From positions 1-46,933 of the forward strand of contig CANFUR010000002.1 in assembly GCA_947450175.1 (NCBI GenBank): DNA of 46,933 nt, read 5' to 3'. Source of the DNA: Actinomycetota bacterium (GTDB lineage: Bacteria > Actinomycetota > Actinomycetes > Nanopelagicales > Nanopelagicaceae). The position numbers and the translations under genes were made by a program. Positions 43,918 through 46,933 of the stretch are shown in pieces. The first letter of the stretch is position 1; every line of letters starts with the position of its first letter. A model generated the notes under the pieces. It was not told where the DNA came from and made no database searches. It worked only from the letters and a program-made list of their open reading frames with translations.

Positions 43918-43930
43918 GAGCCAGACTCTA
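43918..43930 (-). promoter_or_regulatory. putative -10 element before the TPR gene (7-nt spacer)
   Basis: On the minus strand TAGAGT (43930-43925) is followed by 7 nt (CTGGCTC) and GTG 43917. The spacing is one longer than in the main set, and no ribosome binding site is visible. Confidence 0.5.
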
Positions 43931-43941
43931 TATGTAAGGAG

Positions 43942-45273
43942 TTAATTTCGAGTGGGAATATCGATGAACGCGGGGCGCCAATTGCCCATCTCTTTTCGCC
44001 CTGCCTGCTTCACAATGGCGGCAGTTACTAGTCGGATTTGTTGCACGCTTTGTGCATCAAATGTATGGCCCCAAGGACAGCGATTAGCCATCGCACAGAC
44101 CCACGCATTTGTGCCCAGATTGAGCACAGCAGCGCCACTGGGGGCCGTGTAATACGTACTCATCGCTACAAAGCCTTTCTCGGTTGGGCTGATACTGGCT
44201 CGTGCCAAAACCTCTACACCAGGGCCTTTAGTGCCCATTGCCGTATCGGCTTCATAGCCATAAATACCTCTAATTACTGCCGTTGTGCCCAAAACGTTGA
44301 AAGGCCATTTGCTATCAACTTGAACTTCTAAATCTTTCTTGATTCCTAGTGAGAAAAACTGGGATCCTATGAACTTTGATTCTGGTTGATTAATATCGCG
44401 ATACGGAATTCTATTATTCATAACTCTGCCTTCAAGTTCAGTCTTAGCGTAAGCCGTATTGCCGCCAAAGATTAAAAGATTTGTTCCTTGGTTGATTTCA
44501 TTTTCAATCACATCACGCATTGATTGAGTCCAAAATTCACTATGGCCACCAAATATAATTGAAGCAGAATCAATCTTTGGCGCCTTATCTAAATCTATAT
44601 CAGTCAAATAATTAACATCTATTCCCAACTGTTCAATCATTTGTACAAGTGGTTGTTCCATGTAACGAAATTGCCCAGCACCATCGCCATCATAAGGTCG
44701 GTCAAATGAAACAGAATTGGCTTTACTCTCACGCATCCCATCAGCGCCTTTATAAAGTGAAGATCCACCCCACTGGTTATATGCTTGCCAAGTTAAGACT
44801 GAAGAGACAAAAGTAATCTCACTCTTTGACGATCCTCTAATCATTAATGGAACAAAGGTTGAAACTCTTCCAGGAGCTTTTAATTTCACTAAATATTGGC
44901 CGGGCGGGGTTGCTTGTGTAGCGGTAATTTGTGTTGCAGATTTAATTCTTTGAATCAAGCGAGCGCCAGCACCGTTGTAGTAACCAATTCGATACAGCGA
45001 AATATCGGCTGATTTTGCTCCAACAAGATTTAAAGATGCACTTTGTCCACAACTAATGCTTGTCTGATCAAAATAACCTTCTACGCGTTGGGCATCTTTG
45101 CGCCGTGAATAATCTGCACTAAAGCGCAACGCAACATCTCTATCCCACCCTTTATTGCCGACCTTTGCATTCTCAACTTTGGCCCAACCCGATTGCCATG
45201 CGCATTGAGCCGCTGGGGCCGCGGCAGGTGTCATCCCCCCAATCACAAGAGCACAGACCAGTGCGAGCTTCAT
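43942..45273 (-). CDS. secreted protein resembling the N,N-dimethylformamidase beta-subunit C-terminal domain
   Basis: The protein has 443 residues. A signal peptide (LALVCALVIGGMTPAAAPA) is visible. The core segments SLYRIGYYNGAGARLI, LTWQAYNQWGGSSLY, VSFDRPYDGDG, YLTDIDLD and FGGHSEFWT match the family often labelled DMFA2_C (N,N-dimethylformamidase beta-subunit-like C-terminal domain). In DMFase this is part of a cytosolic amidohydrolase, but here it is exported and stands alone, so dimethylformamide is not a safe substrate guess. Two cysteine pairs (AQCAW, SISCG; WVCAMANRCPW) could form disulfides. It has a leaderless-type element before ATG 45273. Confidence 0.75.
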   Translation of the reverse strand: MKLALVCALVIGGMTPAAAPAAQCAWQSGWAKVENAKVGNKGWDRDVALRFSADYSRRKDAQRVEGYFDQTSISCGQSASLNLVGAKSADISLYRIGYYNGAGARLIQRIKSATQITATQATPPGQYLVKLKAPGRVSTFVPLMIRGSSKSEITFVSSVLTWQAYNQWGGSSLYKGADGMRESKANSVSFDRPYDGDGAGQFRYMEQPLVQMIEQLGIDVNYLTDIDLDKAPKIDSASIIFGGHSEFWTQSMRDVIENEINQGTNLLIFGGNTAYAKTELEGRVMNNRIPYRDINQPESKFIGSQFFSLGIKKDLEVQVDSKWPFNVLGTTAVIRGIYGYEADTAMGTKGPGVEVLARASISPTEKGFVAMSTYYTAPSGAAVLNLGTNAWVCAMANRCPWGHTFDAQSVQQIRLVTAAIVKQAGRKEMGNWRPAFIDIPTRN

Positions 45274-45285
45274 CTGCCAACCTTA
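45274..45285 (-). promoter_or_regulatory. putative -10 element, leaderless start of DMFase-like secreted gene
   Basis: On the minus strand TAAGGT (45285-45280) is followed by 6 nt (TGGCAG) and ATG 45273. Confidence 0.6.
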
Positions 45286-45333
45286 AACGCCTTTCAAATA
45301 GACAGCCCTTTGAGCGTGACTTACCATTTGTAC

Positions 45334-45350
45334 TTGCAAATCATTCGCAT
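45334..45350 (+). promoter_or_regulatory. possible Nur-type nickel-regulator box before NiCoT gene
   Basis: TTGCAA-N5-TCGCAT (45334-45350) resembles the Nur box of Streptomyces (TTGCAA-N5-TTGCAA); the second half matches 4 of 6 bases. It lies 14-30 bp before ATG 45364 of a nickel/cobalt transporter, a sensible place for an operator. No regulator gene is seen in the window. Confidence 0.35.
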
Positions 45351-45363
45351 CTAGGGAGCCAGC

Positions 45364-46551
45364 ATGAACGTCGTAGTGAAGCAGGTTGAGCGCACGCCGC
45401 TTCGCCAGATGCTTACTCGAGATGAGTGGCGCCGCATGGGAGCAATGTTTGGCTTCATCCTTTTTCTTCACCTAGCTGGCGCCCTTTTAATGTGGAAAGC
45501 AACTACTGGCAAATACGAGTTAAGTGATGGATCACTTTTCGGTTGGGGAACTGCAGCCCTGGCCTACACATTAGGTATGCGCCACGCATTTGATGCCGAT
45601 CACATTAGCGCTATCGATAACACAACTCGTAAATTAATGTCAGAAGGCAAGCGACCACTTGCTGTTGGTTTCTTTTTCTCCTTAGGTCACTCTTCGGTTG
45701 TTGCTTTTCTTGCAATTTTACTTAACTTTGGAATTAAGGCACTTGGATCCCAGCTCAAAGATAACAACTCACAGCTTCACCACTACACAGGTCTAGTTGG
45801 TACAACTGTCAGTGGAGTTTTCTTAATGCTAATCGCGATTCTCAATTTAATGATTTTAGTATCAATCGTTGGTGTTTTTATTCAAATGCGTAAAGGTACT
45901 TATAACGAGGAAGAGTTAGAAAAGCATTTGAATTCACGTGGCTTGCTTATGCGATTCTTTGGTCCAATTGCTCGTCGAATCGATGCATCATGGAAGATGT
46001 ATCCCTTGGGTATTCTCTTTGGTTTAGGTTTCGATACTGCAACTGAAATTGGTTTGCTCGTACTTGCTGGCTCATCAGTTATAGCAGGTTTGCCTTGGTG
46101 GGCAATTATTTCACTACCATTATTTTTTGCTGGCGGAATGAGCTTGCTAGATACAATCGATGGATCATTTATGAACTTTGCATATGGTTGGGCTTTTTCA
46201 AAACCAGTACGCAAGGTTTACTACAACATAATCATCACTGGACTTTCAGTATCCGTTGCACTCTTTGTTGGTGGTTTAGAACTCTGCCAAGTCTTTGCGC
46301 GTCAGTTAAATCTGACAGGTAGCTTCTGGGATTATGCTTTGGCTTTTAATTTAAATAGTGCTGGGTACTTCATTGTTGGAGCTTTTGTTGTGGTGTGGAC
46401 TGTGGCATTAGTGCTGTGGAAATACGGCAAAATTGAAGAGCGCTGGCATAACAAAGCCCATGCAGCTCAATTAGCACGCGGTGAAGACAGCAATCACACT
46501 GCAGCTGGTATTGATTTAGGACCAATCAAAGATGGATTCAAGATCGATTAA
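45364..46551 (+). CDS. nickel/cobalt transporter, NiCoT family
   Basis: The protein has 395 residues and about eight membrane helices. The signature HX4DH is GMRHAFDADHISAIDN in helix 2, followed by FFFSLGHSSVV and LGFDTATEIGLL. These are the hallmarks of HoxN/NixA/NicT proteins that import Ni2+ or Co2+. A hydrophilic loop (about residues 176-205) divides the halves. The ribosome binding site AGGGAG lies 6 nt before ATG. Metal preference cannot be read from the sequence. Its stop region overlaps the EamA gene by 14 bp. Confidence 0.93.
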   Translation: MNVVVKQVERTPLRQMLTRDEWRRMGAMFGFILFLHLAGALLMWKATTGKYELSDGSLFGWGTAALAYTLGMRHAFDADHISAIDNTTRKLMSEGKRPLAVGFFFSLGHSSVVAFLAILLNFGIKALGSQLKDNNSQLHHYTGLVGTTVSGVFLMLIAILNLMILVSIVGVFIQMRKGTYNEEELEKHLNSRGLLMRFFGPIARRIDASWKMYPLGILFGLGFDTATEIGLLVLAGSSVIAGLPWWAIISLPLFFAGGMSLLDTIDGSFMNFAYGWAFSKPVRKVYYNIIITGLSVSVALFVGGLELCQVFARQLNLTGSFWDYALAFNLNSAGYFIVGAFVVVWTVALVLWKYGKIEERWHNKAHAAQLARGEDSNHTAAGIDLGPIKDGFKID

Positions 46552-46933
46552 ATAGCTTTATACGATGCTGGCCAATTGCTGCCCCAAGCAAAACAATCAA
46601 GGCACCAACTGGTTCATTCCAAACAACTGATTCGCCTAAAAAGATAATTCCAACAATTACGGCCACCACAGGTGTCACGTAAGTGACCGTACTGGCGATT
46701 GCACTTCCTGCAGCTTCCATAATCTTAAAGTTCCAAATGTAAGCAAAACCACTGCCAAATACTCCTAGTGCAATCATCGCAAGGACGGGACCCGGGCGAT
46801 ATTCATCTTTTGCTATTCCATCTATTAAATAGAACGGCAACAAAGTTAGTGCGCCAGTTGAAACTTGAGCCGCAGCAATAGCTTCGGGTTTTAATTTATG
46901 GGGTAAAACAAATTTGCGCGAATAAGGAAAGGA
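46538..46933 (-). CDS. EamA/DMT family transporter, C-terminal part (cut by window end)
   Basis: The frame is open to the last base of the window, well beyond an internal TTG at 46843, so the gene is truncated at its 5' side. At least four hydrophobic segments are visible (ALTLLPFYLIDG, GPVLAMIALGVFGSGFAYIWN, SAIASTVTYVTPVVAVIVGII, NEPVGALIVLLGAAIG). The late segment with TYVTPVVAVIVGIIFLGESV is the typical EamA repeat. Substrate is unknown. Its stop overlaps the convergent NiCoT gene by 14 bp. Confidence 0.82.
   Translation of the reverse strand, partial: SFPYSRKFVLPHKLKPEAIAAAQVSTGALTLLPFYLIDGIAKDEYRPGPVLAMIALGVFGSGFAYIWNFKIMEAAGSAIASTVTYVTPVVAVIVGIIFLGESVVWNEPVGALIVLLGAAIGQHRIKLFNRS

Noticed and set aside
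45286-45363. Cobalamin riboswitch before NiCoT
   Set aside because: The region is under 100 nt and lacks the B12-box pattern, which needs about 200 nt.
1-46933. Defence system, prophage or integrated element
   Set aside because: No integrase, transposase, restriction or Cas-like gene is present and the gene order is ordinary chromosomal.

Overview
The window is a gene-dense, AT-leaning stretch of an actinobacterial chromosome. The lineage is inferred from gene content: a Ccs-type (system II) cytochrome c maturation cluster next to menaquinone genes, an actinobacterial XPB helicase with its helicase-associated partner, the tiny ribosomal protein bS22, and the block tilS-hpt-ftsH-folE-folP-folB-folK-panC-coaX-lysS-argA-clpC. 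Low GC, very short intergenic gaps, many 1-4 nt overlaps and several overlapping convergent gene ends suggest a streamlined planktonic actinobacterium, such as the freshwater acI/Nanopelagicales group. That placement is inference. I see no rRNA, tRNA, IS element, phage gene or CRISPR array, and no gene-free stretch longer than 300 bases.

Layout. 1-1859: end of menE, menA and a small PLDc_N-type membrane protein. 1863-6114 (minus): ccsB, resB, ccdA and a TlpA-like lipoprotein, led by a histidine phosphatase. 6165-11881 (plus): HAD-IB phosphatase, XPB-associated protein, M20 peptidase and XPB helicase, ending against a small glutaredoxin. 12187-16676: a large secreted zinc-metalloprotease-like protein, bS22, a secreted propeller-like protein and proC. 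16715-20251 (plus): a Cys-rich protein, then radA-mutY-GNAT with 4-nt overlaps. 20248-24439 (minus): SOUL protein, Tat-exported molybdopterin oxidoreductase, clpC. 24566-33915 (minus): argA, lysS, coaX, panC, the folate genes, ftsH, hpt, tilS. 33925-36914 (minus): NlpC/P60 wall hydrolase and an ABC exporter. 36941-39642: metZ-like gene, ctaB (minus) and a His/Glu-repeat membrane protein. 39643-41170 (minus): dacB and a small membrane protein. 41193-46933: SPOUT methyltransferase, MFS transporter, TPR protein, DMFase-beta-like secreted protein, NiCoT transporter and a truncated EamA transporter.

The genes are mostly housekeeping. They cover respiration (menaquinone, cytochrome c assembly, haem O), cofactors (folate, pantothenate/CoA), repair (RadA, MutY, XPB), proteostasis (ClpC, FtsH), envelope work (DacB, NlpC/P60) and amino acids (ProC, MetZ, ArgA).

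The most striking structure is regulatory. At 13 starts a TANNNT hexamer lies exactly 6 nt before the start codon, the geometry of a -10 element feeding a leaderless mRNA. Some of these hexamers contain the stop codon of the upstream gene. Divergent gene pairs carry back-to-back or overlapping hexamers in gaps of only 22-50 bp. Other items worth checking are an inverted repeat over the ribosome binding site of the NlpC/P60 gene, a possible nickel-regulator box before the NiCoT gene, and a 15-bp tandem repeat encoding a His/Glu-rich tail. I did not find a clear new multi-gene defence or metabolic system here.
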